Below, piece after piece: positions 26,882-35,869 of a stretch of DNA of 64,000 nt. The number at the start of each line of letters is the position of its first letter. Positions within the stretch are counted from its first letter, which is position 1. The notes under the pieces were generated by a model. The model did no database searches, had not been told where the DNA came from, and saw only the letters and a list, made by a program, of their open reading frames with translations. The stretch lies in assembly GCA_001897525.1 (NCBI GenBank), contig MKTB01000004.1, forward strand, positions 1 through 64,000. The letters run 5' to 3'. Position numbers and translations under genes: made by a program. This DNA comes from Bacteroidetes bacterium 43-16 (GTDB taxonomy: Bacteria > Bacteroidota > Bacteroidia > Chitinophagales > Chitinophagaceae).

Positions 26882-28303
26882 ATGTCATCAACCAACCAAG
26901 CGTATAGCTTTTTTCAAGGAGTTGAGCGCAACTTTGATAAGGCTGCCAAATTTACAAGATTTGAAAAAGGTATTTTAGAACAGATCAAGGCCTGTAACTC
27001 AATATTACGCATTAAATTCCCTGTCAAGATAGGCAACGACATCGAAGTAATAGAAGCTTATCGTGTACAGCATTCTCATCACAAACTGCCGTGTAAAGGA
27101 GGGATCCGTTACAGCATGGATGTGAACCAGGATGAAGTTATGGCGCTGGCCGCACTGATGACTTACAAGTGTGCGATGGTGAATGTACCATTCGGCGGTG
27201 GTAAAGGTGGTATCAGGATAGATCCTAAAAAATACACTCCTTTTGAATTAGAAAAAATCACCCGTCGTTACACCTCTGAATTAGCTAAAAAGAACTTTAT
27301 AGGCCCTGGTATTGATGTACCGGCCCCTGATTACGGAACAGGTGCGAGAGAGATGAGCTGGATCGTGGATACTTATGCTTCTCTTTACCCTGGTGAGTTA
27401 AATGCCCAGGCTTGTGTTACTGGTAAACCCATTGCACAAGGTGGTGTAAGAGGCCGCACAGAAGCTACCGGCTTAGGTGTATTCTATGGCATCAGAGAGC
27501 TGTGTAATGTAGAAGAAGAAATGACCAAAGTAGGCTTACCAGTAGGTATTGCCGGTAAAAAGATCATCGTTCAGGGCCTGGGTAACGTAGGTTACTATGC
27601 CGCTAAATTTTTCCAGGAAGCAGGAGCTATTCTCGTAGGCCTGGCAGAATATGAAGGCGGTATCTATGATGCCAAAGGTCTTAACCTGGAAGATGTAATG
27701 GCACACAGGAAGAATACAGGAGCTATCCTGGACTTCCCGGGCGCTACTAATTTCTCCAATAGTGCAGACACTTTAGAGCAACCTTGCGATATCCTTATCC
27801 CTGCAGCCTTAGAAGCGGTAATCCATAAAGATAACGCGGCTAAGATCCAGGCTAAAGTGATCGGTGAAGCGGCCAATGGCCCTTTAACGCCGGATGCAGA
27901 TGAGATCCTGAATAAAATGGGTGTGATCATCGTTCCGGATATGTACTTAAATGCCGGAGGGGTAACCGTATCTTATTTTGAATGGTTGAAAAACTTAAGC
28001 CACGTTCGTTACGGACGTATGGAAAAACGTTTCAGCGAGAATATGAATGCAGAGATCGTGAAGAACGTAGAAAACTTAACCGGCAAGCGTATCGGCGAAG
28101 CAGAAAGAAAAATGCTCTTACGCGGACCGGATGAAGTGGATCTTGTGTATTCCGGCCTGGAAGACACCATGATCAGTTCTTTCCATGAAATAAGAGAAGC
28201 TTTAAAAATGAACCAGGGCGTAGAAGACATGCGTACCGCAGCCTTTATCTGTGCCATCAACAAAGTGGGTGTGGCTTATGAAGAGTTAGGTATCTTCCCA
28301 TAA
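26882..28303 (+). CDS. gdhA: Glutamate dehydrogenase (Glu/Leu/Phe/Val dehydrogenase family)
   Basis: 473 aa. Converts glutamate to 2-oxoglutarate and ammonium (or the reverse) using NAD(P). The substrate-binding KGGIRYSMDVNQDEVMALA and the VNVPFGGGKGGI segment with the catalytic lysine are intact, with an FIGPGIDVPAPDYGTG motif and the nucleotide-binding GLGNVGYYAAKF. A role in nitrogen and glutamate metabolism is assumed. It ends at a good terminator, and its start is 33 bp past the CcmD-like gene. Confidence 0.92.
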   Translation: MSSTNQAYSFFQGVERNFDKAAKFTRFEKGILEQIKACNSILRIKFPVKIGNDIEVIEAYRVQHSHHKLPCKGGIRYSMDVNQDEVMALAALMTYKCAMVNVPFGGGKGGIRIDPKKYTPFELEKITRRYTSELAKKNFIGPGIDVPAPDYGTGAREMSWIVDTYASLYPGELNAQACVTGKPIAQGGVRGRTEATGLGVFYGIRELCNVEEEMTKVGLPVGIAGKKIIVQGLGNVGYYAAKFFQEAGAILVGLAEYEGGIYDAKGLNLEDVMAHRKNTGAILDFPGATNFSNSADTLEQPCDILIPAALEAVIHKDNAAKIQAKVIGEAANGPLTPDADEILNKMGVIIVPDMYLNAGGVTVSYFEWLKNLSHVRYGRMEKRFSENMNAEIVKNVENLTGKRIGEAERKMLLRGPDEVDLVYSGLEDTMISSFHEIREALKMNQGVEDMRTAAFICAINKVGVAYEELGIFP

Positions 28304-28324
28304 ACGCTTGATAAATATTTATTC

Positions 28325-28355
28325 AAAAGGATTGGTTTTTTTAACCAATCCTTTT
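28325..28355. terminator. gdhA terminator
   Basis: A 13-bp stem (AAAAGGATTGGTT and its complement) followed by a run of T. Confidence 0.8.
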
Positions 28356-28389
28356 TTTTGGCTTCGGATATTATTAAAGTATAAACACA

Positions 28390-28397
28390 TATCTTTG
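28390..28397 (+). promoter_or_regulatory. Putative -7 box of the OmpA-family gene
   Basis: TATCTTTG, 20 bases before the ATG at 28418. The TTTGG run upstream is about 29 bases away. Confidence 0.4.
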
Positions 28398-28417
28398 ATC
28401 AAATTTAAACACGGATT

Positions 28418-28972
28418 ATGGTATTGATAAAAAGGGTTTTAGTTTTGATATTCAGCCTGTTTCTCCTTGCAGGAACGGTGGCTACCACCACTTCCTGCAA
28501 GCCAAAGAAAAAACTGAGCAAAGTGCAGCAGTCCAACATGAGGGCGGCTTATGAAGAGTTAAGGCAGGAATTGCCGGAAGCGCAGGTAACTTATGAAGAC
28601 GACAAAGTAAAACTGGTACTGCCGGAAGCTTTATTGTTTGACGTGAACTCTACGGTAGTCAATCCTACTTATTTGCCTACCCTGGTAAAAATTGCCAAAG
28701 TACTGAATAAGTATCCGGAAACGAGTTGCCTCATCACCGGCTATACCGATACATCAGGCAGCCTGGAGCTGAACGAAAAATTATCCTGGGGCAGGGCAGA
28801 AAGCGCGAAAGCAGCACTTCTGAACAGCAATGTGAAGAACAAGCGGATCTTTACCTGGGGATTCGGTCCTAAAAACCCCGTAGCCACCAATGAAACGGCA
28901 GAAGGGCGTAAGCAGAACAGGCGTGTAGAATTTGTGTTCCTGTACAATTACCAGGGAGATCACCAACATTAA
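28418..28972 (+). CDS. OmpA-family lipoprotein
   Basis: 184 aa. The lipoprotein signal ends in TTSC. The C-terminal half is an OmpA/Pal peptidoglycan-binding domain: LLFDVNSTVVNPTYLP, ITGYTDTSGSLELNEKLSWGRAESAK, GFGPKNPVATNETAEGRKQNRRVEF. It probably anchors the outer membrane to the cell wall. The deformylase-like gene starts 91 bp further on, beyond a terminator. Confidence 0.88.
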   Translation: MVLIKRVLVLIFSLFLLAGTVATTTSCKPKKKLSKVQQSNMRAAYEELRQELPEAQVTYEDDKVKLVLPEALLFDVNSTVVNPTYLPTLVKIAKVLNKYPETSCLITGYTDTSGSLELNEKLSWGRAESAKAALLNSNVKNKRIFTWGFGPKNPVATNETAEGRKQNRRVEFVFLYNYQGDHQH

Positions 28973-28997
28973 ACAATACTTAATTACTCAATAATTT

Positions 28998-29028
28998 ATG
29001 GGGCAGGACACGATCAATCTTGCCCCAT
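28998..29028 (+). terminator. Terminator of the OmpA-family gene
   Basis: ATGGGGCA and TGCCCCAT form an 8-bp stem followed by TTTGTTTTT. The hairpin covers an in-frame ATG at 28998, which argues against that ATG as the start of the next gene. Confidence 0.6.
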
Positions 29029-29063
29029 TTGTTTTTATATCTGATCACCTAATCCAGCATCTT

Positions 29064-29684
29064 ATGCCACGTTCCTTATTGCTTAAACTCCTTTTAGTGG
29101 CAGGTATCCCCTGCTTCCTGGCAGCTTCCTGTACTACTCTCAATTTCAATATTAAAGAACGTATGCTGATCTCTTCCAACAAGACTGCGCAGGATACCTT
29201 CCGGGTATTAAGCATCAGCAATAAACAGGATTCCCTGATCTTACGCAAGCGCTCTAAAGATCTCAAGAGAATAAAAGACAATGAGCAGCTCAGCCGATTG
29301 CTCGCAAGATTGAAAGTGACCATGGATGCAGAAGAAGGTATCGGCATTGCGGCACCGCAGGTGGGCATCAACCGGAATATCTTCCTCTTTACCCGCATAG
29401 ACGAGCCGGGACAGAAAGTACAGGTGGCTATCAACCCGAAGATCACGGCACACTCAGACAGCCTGGTCTGTTTTCAAAGAGACGGTTGCCTGTCCATCCC
29501 CGACATCAGGGGCAATTCTAAGCGCTATGCCTGGATTGAAGTGAGTTATTATGATGAGAAAGGTACTTTAATTAAAGAGCGGTTCAGCGGGCATAAAAGA
29601 CCGGATAACTTTACCAATATCATTTTCCAGCATGAATATGATCACATCAACGGTGTATTGTTTATTGATAAACTTTGTGATTAA
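29064..29684 (+). CDS. def: Lipoprotein-type peptide deformylase
   Basis: 206 aa from ATG 29064 (the ATG at 28998 lies inside the preceding terminator). Motifs of peptide deformylase: GIGIAAPQVG (I), DGCLSIP (II, Asp where EGCLS is usual) and QHEYDHINGVLF (III), with the metal-binding Cys and the two His. Unusually, the N-terminus (LLLKLLLVAGIPCFLAASC) is a lipoprotein signal with lipobox LAASC, so the enzyme would be exported and lipidated, away from nascent chains. A periplasmic deformylase role is not established; it may be a paralogue with another substrate. Confidence 0.8.
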   Translation: MPRSLLLKLLLVAGIPCFLAASCTTLNFNIKERMLISSNKTAQDTFRVLSISNKQDSLILRKRSKDLKRIKDNEQLSRLLARLKVTMDAEEGIGIAAPQVGINRNIFLFTRIDEPGQKVQVAINPKITAHSDSLVCFQRDGCLSIPDIRGNSKRYAWIEVSYYDEKGTLIKERFSGHKRPDNFTNIIFQHEYDHINGVLFIDKLCD

Positions 29685-29708
29685 ATGCTCCTGATACTTA
29701 AATAAAAC

Positions 29709-29743
29709 AATAAAGCCAGTGAATATTTTTCACTGGCTTTATT
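29709..29743. terminator. Bidirectional terminator
   Basis: A 15-bp stem (AATAAAGCCAGTGAA and its complement) between two convergent genes. Confidence 0.85.
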
Positions 29744-29760
29744 TATCGTAATAAATGAAA

Positions 29761-30354
29761 TTACATATTTTCTGCGATCACCTCTCTTACTTCAGGGATC
29801 ATACGCTTCATCATCCCTTCAATACCCGACTTAAGGGTAATCATGGAAGAGGGGCAACCGGAGCAAGAGCCCTGTAAAGCCAGCTTCACGATACCGTCAT
29901 CAAAGCCGATAAAGGTGATGGCTCCGCCATCCATTTCTACAGCAGGTTTCACATAGTTCTCCAGCATCTCTTTAATGCGGGTCACCACATCAACATCTGC
30001 ATCAGAAAACTGTTGTTCCTGGCTTTCTTTTGCAGGCACCAAAGCCTCATTGATCACCTCTTTACCTTCTTCCAGGTACGTCTTCAGGAACTGGCGAATG
30101 GTCGGGATGACCTCTACCCATTCCGTATCCGCAGTCTTTGTAAGGGTTACAAAATTACTGGCAATGAATACGCCTCTTACAAATGGAAATGCAAAAAGTG
30201 CTTGAGCCAAAGCTGAAGGCGCTGTATCTTTCTCTTCCGGAAAATCAATGCTCTTACCCGGGTACAACAGTTTGTTTGCAACAAACTTCATAGTTTCAGG
30301 GTTCGGGGTCATTTCCGTATATATACTGATGATCATATTACCAGTGTTTGACAT
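29761..30354 (-). CDS. NifU/Nfu-type iron-sulfur scaffold protein
   Basis: 197 aa. An N-terminal Nfu_N domain (TEMTPNPETMKFVANKLL) is followed by a C-terminal NifU-like domain with CxxC in GSCSGCPSSMITLKSGIEGM. It accepts and delivers Fe-S clusters to target proteins in the cytoplasm. It is monocistronic. A -7 box TAGTTTTG lies at 30381-30388 on the minus strand, 26 bases before the start. Confidence 0.92.
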   Translation of the reverse strand: MSNTGNMIISIYTEMTPNPETMKFVANKLLYPGKSIDFPEEKDTAPSALAQALFAFPFVRGVFIASNFVTLTKTADTEWVEVIPTIRQFLKTYLEEGKEVINEALVPAKESQEQQFSDADVDVVTRIKEMLENYVKPAVEMDGGAITFIGFDDGIVKLALQGSCSGCPSSMITLKSGIEGMMKRMIPEVREVIAENM

Positions 30355-30481
30355 AATGCTTGATTTAAAATAATATAGGACAAAACTACCAAAAAATCAT
30401 CAGCTATCCCTCATAAAAATATGCTTTCCGGGATGTTATTTTTGATGCTCTTATAGATCAAAGCTATTCCCCCGGATGTGC

Positions 30482-30730
30482 TTATTTATCAATGGAACCC
30501 ATTACTTTCTGTGCAAACCCGTTCAGGGCTTCACTTTCACGCATTCCGGACTTTACCATTTCATGCACTTCCATAGCACCGCAGATATTCGTGATCAGTT
30601 CACCGATCACGTTCAACTCTTCCTCTGATACGCCCCTGGCTTCTGTAATGGCCTCCAGGACTTCCAATGCCGCTTCCAATTTCTCGGGGCCGGCATTTTG
30701 ATACGCTTGTCTAATTATTGGTAATTTCAT
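30482..30730 (-). CDS. Small protein linked to thioredoxin (DUF6952-like)
   Basis: 82 aa, soluble and all-helical by appearance, with no membrane or catalytic motif. Similar small proteins occur beside thioredoxin and peroxiredoxin genes in Bacteroidota, and I believe this is the DUF6952 family. It overlaps the end of the thioredoxin ORF by 20 bp on the same strand, so translation is probably coupled. Function unknown. Confidence 0.65.
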   Translation of the reverse strand: MKLPIIRQAYQNAGPEKLEAALEVLEAITEARGVSEEELNVIGELITNICGAMEVHEMVKSGMRESEALNGFAQKVMGSIDK

Positions 30731-31025
30731 TGAACAAAGTTTTTAAAGATTCGGCCTGGTTGGTTTGTACCTGGTTCACTAAAGCACCTTTTGAGAAAGC
30801 GGCAAAGGTGGGTAAATTGTCCACTTTCGCCAGCTGGCGTGCACCCGGCATTTTTTCCGCATCTACATAAACAAAGACTACATTTTCGTTTTCAGCGGCC
30901 ATTTTTTTGAATTTCGGTTTCATAATACGGCAGTTGCCACACCAGGTAGCACCATATTGAACCATTACTTTATCGTTGCTGTTAATAATCTCCTGCAGAT
31001 TATCTTCAGTGAGTTCCTGGAACAT
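30711..31025 (-). CDS. Thioredoxin-like protein
   Basis: 104 aa, thioredoxin fold with active site WCGNC (GATWCGNCRIMKPKF) and the cis-Pro loop NLPTFAAF. The CGNC variant differs from CGPC and suggests a specialised redox potential. It likely reduces disulfides in the cytoplasm and may recycle the upstream peroxiredoxin. It overlaps the small helical protein by 20 bp. Confidence 0.85.
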   Translation of the reverse strand: MFQELTEDNLQEIINSNDKVMVQYGATWCGNCRIMKPKFKKMAAENENVVFVYVDAEKMPGARQLAKVDNLPTFAAFSKGALVNQVQTNQAESLKTLFNEITNN

Positions 31026-31059
31026 AATATTCAGTTTTTATTCATGAACAGATATAAAA

Positions 31060-31105
31060 AAGCCATAGTGTCATGAGCACGGCAGTGCCTGGAACACTAT
31101 GGCTT
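31060..31105 (-). terminator. Terminator between peroxiredoxin and thioredoxin genes
   Basis: A 12-bp stem (AAGCCATAGTGT and its complement) with an inner short stem, followed on the minus strand by a run of T. Confidence 0.7.
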
Positions 31106-31109
31106 ATGA

Positions 31110-31742
31110 TTAGTTTTGGCTGAGGTATTCAGCTACACCTGCACGGTTGGCATTCATAGCCTGCTTACCTTCTTCCCAGTTAGCAGGGCATACTTCACCA
31201 TGTTGCTGAACGTGTGCATAAGCATCGATCAGGCGTAAGTATTCGTTTACATTACGGCCTACCGGCATATCGTTTACGCTTTCGTGGAATACTTTACCTT
31301 CTTCGTCGATCAGGTAAGTGGCACGGAAAGGTACATTACCACCGGAGTATACCATTTCTTCGTTTTCATCCATGCTGTATTCTGCATCCAGGATACCTAA
31401 TTCCTGGGCCAGTATGCGGTGTGTGTCGGCCAGGATCGGGTAAGTGATCCCTTCGATACCGCCATTATCTTTAGAAGTGTTCAACCAGGCAAAGTGTACT
31501 TCAGGCGTATCGCAAGAAGCACCGATCACGATCGTATTTCTTTTTTCTAACTCACCTAATGCTGCCTGGAATGCATGTAATTCTGTTGGACATACGAAAG
31601 TGAAATCTTTCGGATACCAGAATAACAAAACTTTTTTCTTGTTGTCTACTGCTTCTTTCAATACGTTAATCCTGTAAGTGTCACCCATTTCAGACATTGC
31701 ATCTACTGCGAGATTTGGGAACTTTTTACCTACTAAAGCCAT
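31110..31742 (-). CDS. 2-Cys peroxiredoxin (AhpC/Prx1 group)
   Basis: 210 aa. It reduces hydrogen and organic peroxides. The peroxidatic cysteine lies in YPKDFTFVCPTELHAF and the resolving cysteine in HGEVCPANW. With the thioredoxin downstream it forms an oxidant-defence cluster, although a terminator separates them. A -7 box TAACTTTG lies at 31786-31793 (minus), 43 bases before the ATG, with no matching -33 box seen. Confidence 0.93.
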   Translation of the reverse strand: MALVGKKFPNLAVDAMSEMGDTYRINVLKEAVDNKKKVLLFWYPKDFTFVCPTELHAFQAALGELEKRNTIVIGASCDTPEVHFAWLNTSKDNGGIEGITYPILADTHRILAQELGILDAEYSMDENEEMVYSGGNVPFRATYLIDEEGKVFHESVNDMPVGRNVNEYLRLIDAYAHVQQHGEVCPANWEEGKQAMNANRAGVAEYLSQN

Positions 31743-31969
31743 GTTTTTTTATTTTTTTGAAGTTATTGATCTTATTTTTCGCAGGCAAAGTTAAACTAAG
31801 TAATTGCATTTGCCTATCGCATTCTACGCTAAACATATAGTCAAAATCTATTGATTTTTATAAATTCATTCAATAAAATCTATTTATACATATCTACACT
31901 TATGAGCTTCCACGAAACCTTTTAAAAGGCTTATTTTTGGGCAAGGTTTGTTTAAACAATAATTAAAAG

Positions 31970-33367
31970 ATGAAAAAATACGGTTTCAAGGTTCTAGTGC
32001 TCCTGTGCTTTACACAATTTGCTTATGCTCAAAAACAGTTTTCGGGTAAATGGTCCGGGATATTAAAGGTCCAGGCTATAGAGCTGGGACTGGTATTCAA
32101 TATTACCGAGCAGAACGGTCAACTGGAAGCTACGATGGACAGCCCGGAACAGGGAGCTACCGGCATCCCGGTAAAGTCGGCAAGCAGCAATAAGGATAGT
32201 ATTTACCTTGAAATACCGGAGATACAGATGGTCTATAAAGGGGCTTTGATTGATGCGAACAATATCAAGGGCAGCTTTACGCAACACGGACGGTCTTTTG
32301 ACCTTGACCTCAGCAAAACTTTATCCTTGAAGAACAAAAGGCCGCAGGAGCCGCAAGCGCCATTTCCCTACAAGGAAGAAGCGGTAAGCTTTGACAACAA
32401 AGCGGCGGGTATACAGCTGAGCGGCACTTTAACGCTTCCACAAGGCAAAGGGCCTTTCCCTGCCATCGTGCTGGTCACCGGCAGCGGTCCGCAAGACCGG
32501 GACGAGATGATCCTGGGGCATAAACCGTTTTTACTCTTAGCCGATTATTTCAGCCGCAACGGCTATGCCGTACTGCGTTATGATGACCGGGGCGTGGGCC
32601 AGTCGGGAGGCGAATTTGAAGGTGCCACAACGGCTGATTTTGCTGCAGATGCTTTAGCTGCGGTACAGTATCTGCAAACCAGGAAAGACATCGACAAGAA
32701 GCGTACAGGCATTATGGGGCATAGTGAAGGCGGCACTATTGCGGCCAAACTCGCAGCCAGCCAGAAGGAGCTGGCCTATATCGTGATGCTGGCCGGGACC
32801 GGAATGCGCGGAGATAAAATATTATTGCAACAGCAGGAGATCATTGCAAAAGGAGGTGGCATGCCGGACACTACGCTTCAAAAATCGCTGAATTCCAACA
32901 AGAATATTTATGATATCATCAATAGTGATAAGGACCCGAAAGTGATCGATCAAAAGCTGAGGCTCTACTTGGGCAATGAGTTCAAAGAGGGCCGCTTACC
33001 GCATGAACCGGGGGCTACAAAAGACAGTGTGATCAACACTTACCTGGAGGCGGTAAGGGACCCCTGGATGACTTATTTCATCCAATATGATCCGCAGGGC
33101 GATCTATCTAAGATCAAAATACCTGTCCTCGCCCTGATCGGGTCTAAGGACCACCAGGTATTACCGGAGTTCAATATCCCGGCTTTGAAAAGTGCTTTTG
33201 AAAAGGGTAAAAACAAAAAGGCAAGCGTACTAGAGCTGGAGGGCTTGAATCACTTGTTCCAGGAAGCTAAAACTGGTATGCCGCAGGAATACGGATCGAT
33301 TGAACAAACTTTTGCTCCTGCTGCCATGCAAACCATTTTAGACTGGCTGAACAAGCAAACGAAGTAA
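31970..33367 (+). CDS. Secreted alpha/beta hydrolase with a lipocalin-like N-terminal domain
   Basis: 465 aa. A signal peptide (to about residue 20) is followed by a 100-residue beta-rich domain that matches the N-terminal domain of the S9 peptidase at 45404 (FSGKWSGILKVQ, YKGALIDANNIKGSF, LDLSKT). The rest is an alpha/beta hydrolase with VTGSGPQDRDE, the nucleophile GHSEGG (S in IMGHSEGGTIAAK), an acidic residue in IGSKDHQV and a histidine in LEGLNHLF. CocE/YqiA-like esterases resemble it; the substrate is unknown. Confidence 0.8.
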   Translation: MKKYGFKVLVLLCFTQFAYAQKQFSGKWSGILKVQAIELGLVFNITEQNGQLEATMDSPEQGATGIPVKSASSNKDSIYLEIPEIQMVYKGALIDANNIKGSFTQHGRSFDLDLSKTLSLKNKRPQEPQAPFPYKEEAVSFDNKAAGIQLSGTLTLPQGKGPFPAIVLVTGSGPQDRDEMILGHKPFLLLADYFSRNGYAVLRYDDRGVGQSGGEFEGATTADFAADALAAVQYLQTRKDIDKKRTGIMGHSEGGTIAAKLAASQKELAYIVMLAGTGMRGDKILLQQQEIIAKGGGMPDTTLQKSLNSNKNIYDIINSDKDPKVIDQKLRLYLGNEFKEGRLPHEPGATKDSVINTYLEAVRDPWMTYFIQYDPQGDLSKIKIPVLALIGSKDHQVLPEFNIPALKSAFEKGKNKKASVLELEGLNHLFQEAKTGMPQEYGSIEQTFAPAAMQTILDWLNKQTK

Positions 33368-33382
33368 TCACTTACTACTTGA

Positions 33383-33439
33383 AAGGCTACATTCACGTCA
33401 CATGAAGCGCTTGTCGCCATGTGCTATGAATGTAGCCTT
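33383..33439. terminator. Terminator between convergent genes
   Basis: AAGGCTACATTCA and its complement form a 13-bp stem around a long loop, between the esterase and the Wzi-family gene. Confidence 0.7.
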
Positions 33440-33460
33440 ATTTTATCCGGGAATGTTTTC

Positions 33461-35176
33461 CTAGTTGTAATCGTAAATATTCCTTGAAATATTCCAGCGC
33501 AATCCACCGTACCCGTACATACGGGGCTCTGCAGGCTGCACCTGGTTGCTCAGGCTTAAGATCCCTCCTGCTTCCAAAAACAGATTGGGCCTTAACTCAT
33601 AACCTACATTCAGGTTAGCCCAGGCCATTTTTGTCTTGTTACCGGCAAGCATCGGGTATTGATTATTATCTCCAAAAGCCCTGCCTGTGGCTGCGCGGTA
33701 AATACCGGAACCTACATAAGCGCCATTGGGCATATCTCCGCCATACACGGCATATACGCCCCTGCCTTCTATCGTCCATAAGGGGGCAGGCTGATACCTG
33801 AGGTTACCGATCACTTCTACAAAATTATTGCCTAAGGGATGGGCCATAGGCTGATTGTAGTGGGCAAAAGCGGCTGTACTATCTGTAGCAGCGGCATAGG
33901 TAAAGGGACGCACGGCATTAAGTTCCAACTGCAGGTCCAGGTTTTTCAAAGTAGCTACATCGTAATATTTCAGACCCAGCTGCAAGCCATACTGGTTTTT
34001 CCAGGAGCCTTTGCCTATGCTACCCGGATCCAATTTGTCCAGGAAAGCCTGGCCATAAACCTGCACCCCGTTTACAGGGAGTGCCTTAAACTGCAAGCCC
34101 CAGGCATTATTACGGCCATCATTATTCACCTGGCGAGCGATGCTCTGGTAACCGATGACGGGTACAAAAATACCGGCCGGCATTTTACCTGCTTTTGAGC
34201 ATACTGTACTTTCAAAGATCCCGACACTCAACCAGGAGGTGGGTACATAATTCAACTGGTGAACGGCTGCATACTGCTTGGGCAGCAAGCCATCTCCTGT
34301 AGTTTGTCTCACTTCATTATTAGCGATCTGCTCCAGGATGATGCTTTCATAAAAAAAGTTTTTCCAGTTGGCCCTCAGCCGTACAAAAGTAGATGGGGCT
34401 GCATTATTGGACAATACCAGGCTCCTGATGCCGAAGCCTACCTGTTGCTTATCATACCCGAATGTGATATTGGCATGGTCCTGTACAAGGGCAAAATCGA
34501 CATAGCCACGTGCCAGGAATATATCAAAGGTCTGGCCGTTCTGCGCTGCATAATGTGTGCCCGGGAATTGTCCGCGGTGCCTGCTGATCCAGCTGTTGAG
34601 GTAGCCGGGCACTCTTTCCTGGTTATCGGCCAGCATGGTATAAAAACCGATCCGGTCGGTAATGCGTCCTCTTAATTCCAGGCCGCGTGTATTGGTGAAT
34701 TTGACGCTCTTATCCGTTACATCATAACCTGCCTGCAGGTATAAAACGGGGTTTACGGAAAGGAAGAAATCATCGGTCTCTACATTCACCAGGTCTGTCT
34801 GTGTCTGGTAAAAATATTTAAGGATGGGCTTTTTAGACCGCACAAATCCCGATTCACCGGAGGCATTCTCATGCCACTCTCCGCTGATGCTGATGGCACG
34901 GCTGATGTTGAACTCATCTACCGCATTTGTGCTCAATCGGCCTACACGGGCTTCTCTGCCCAGGTCAGACAGGTAGCTTACCAGGTCTTTCCGCGACAGG
35001 GGCTGCATAGCAGTATTGAACTCCTTGCTCAATATCCCCGTCTTGGTTTCCATACGGTCTGCCAGGTGGTATTCCGGGCTGCCCGGGTTCAGGTAAGTAG
35101 TTTGTGCCTGGGCCGCTGAACAATAGGCACCCAGGGCTATGACTGATAAAAACTTCTTGCGTAAATTATTCCTCAT
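33461..35176 (-). CDS. Capsule assembly Wzi-family outer-membrane beta-barrel
   Basis: 571 aa. A signal peptide (to AQA, residue 24) is followed by YLNPGSPEYHLADRMETKTG, a recurring N-terminal motif of Bacteroidota Wzi-type proteins, and then many amphipathic strands ending in NISRNIYDYN, an aromatic-rich end fit for outer-membrane barrel assembly. Wzi in enterobacteria attaches capsule to the surface; here the role is probably surface polysaccharide binding. The ATG lies 124 bp downstream of the neighbouring gene's stop. Confidence 0.8.
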   Translation of the reverse strand: MRNNLRKKFLSVIALGAYCSAAQAQTTYLNPGSPEYHLADRMETKTGILSKEFNTAMQPLSRKDLVSYLSDLGREARVGRLSTNAVDEFNISRAISISGEWHENASGESGFVRSKKPILKYFYQTQTDLVNVETDDFFLSVNPVLYLQAGYDVTDKSVKFTNTRGLELRGRITDRIGFYTMLADNQERVPGYLNSWISRHRGQFPGTHYAAQNGQTFDIFLARGYVDFALVQDHANITFGYDKQQVGFGIRSLVLSNNAAPSTFVRLRANWKNFFYESIILEQIANNEVRQTTGDGLLPKQYAAVHQLNYVPTSWLSVGIFESTVCSKAGKMPAGIFVPVIGYQSIARQVNNDGRNNAWGLQFKALPVNGVQVYGQAFLDKLDPGSIGKGSWKNQYGLQLGLKYYDVATLKNLDLQLELNAVRPFTYAAATDSTAAFAHYNQPMAHPLGNNFVEVIGNLRYQPAPLWTIEGRGVYAVYGGDMPNGAYVGSGIYRAATGRAFGDNNQYPMLAGNKTKMAWANLNVGYELRPNLFLEAGGILSLSNQVQPAEPRMYGYGGLRWNISRNIYDYN

Positions 35177-35300
35177 GATTTATTGTTCAAAGCAAAAATA
35201 CCTGCTTCATTACTATTGGGCAATCCCTTGCAAATGTATTTAAAATTCCCAAAATATGTCCAGGTGTTCTGATCAAAAGATGATCTGCACTTGTGCTTTA

Positions 35301-35831
35301 TCAGCTTTCCAAGTCTATAGTTACCGGAATGCCGCATTGTTCCAGGGCATATTGAAAGTCTTCTATCGTTTTTTCTGTAAAGTTTTCATCAAAAGCATCC
35401 TGCTCAAGATAGGCACAGTAAAAGCGGCGTGTCTCTTTGCCGGTCTTTATCTCCACATAGTTGTCGCCAAAGAGTGTAAATAATACCGGCCACTTTTTCC
35501 GGCTTTCGCCGATCTCTACCGACACGATATCTTCCAGGTCAATGGTGACAAATTTCCTGAAGGGAGGATTAGGATTAATCACCATGCACTTTCCCTCTGA
35601 AAGGGCGAAGCTACAGCTGTGCCGGGCATTGACCAGGTAGGCGGCCAGAAGATAAGGCAGGAACAGGAGCAGCCATATGCCTACAACAAAGAAAAGTATG
35701 GCTAGTGCAGGAGCCAGTATATAGCCTGCAAATAAGGTCAGCCATATAGAGATGGGGCCGTAGAAGATCACCGTATCTATATAGCCTTTCTCCTGCAACA
35801 TACGATCCACTCGTTTATCTCTTAAGTGCAT
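35301..35831 (-). CDS. Hypothetical two-helix membrane protein with PH-like region
   Basis: 176 aa, not recognised. Two hydrophobic helices (about residues 28-70, rich in L, A and F) separate a short basic N-terminus from a 90-residue soluble C-terminus whose strands (FVTIDLEDIVSVEI, LFGDNYVEIKT) resemble bacterial PH or YdjM-like domains. It is preceded by an alpha/beta hydrolase on the same strand, with 38 bp between. Confidence 0.55.
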   Translation of the reverse strand: MHLRDKRVDRMLQEKGYIDTVIFYGPISIWLTLFAGYILAPALAILFFVVGIWLLLFLPYLLAAYLVNARHSCSFALSEGKCMVINPNPPFRKFVTIDLEDIVSVEIGESRKKWPVLFTLFGDNYVEIKTGKETRRFYCAYLEQDAFDENFTEKTIEDFQYALEQCGIPVTIDLES

Positions 35832-35869
35832 GGCTTAGTTTAATTGAATACTTAAAGCTAAGAAAAATC

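Noticed and set aside
28998-29063. ATG at 28998 as start of the deformylase.
   Set aside because: It lies inside the terminator hairpin of the preceding gene, and the downstream ATG at 29064 gives a clean lipoprotein signal.
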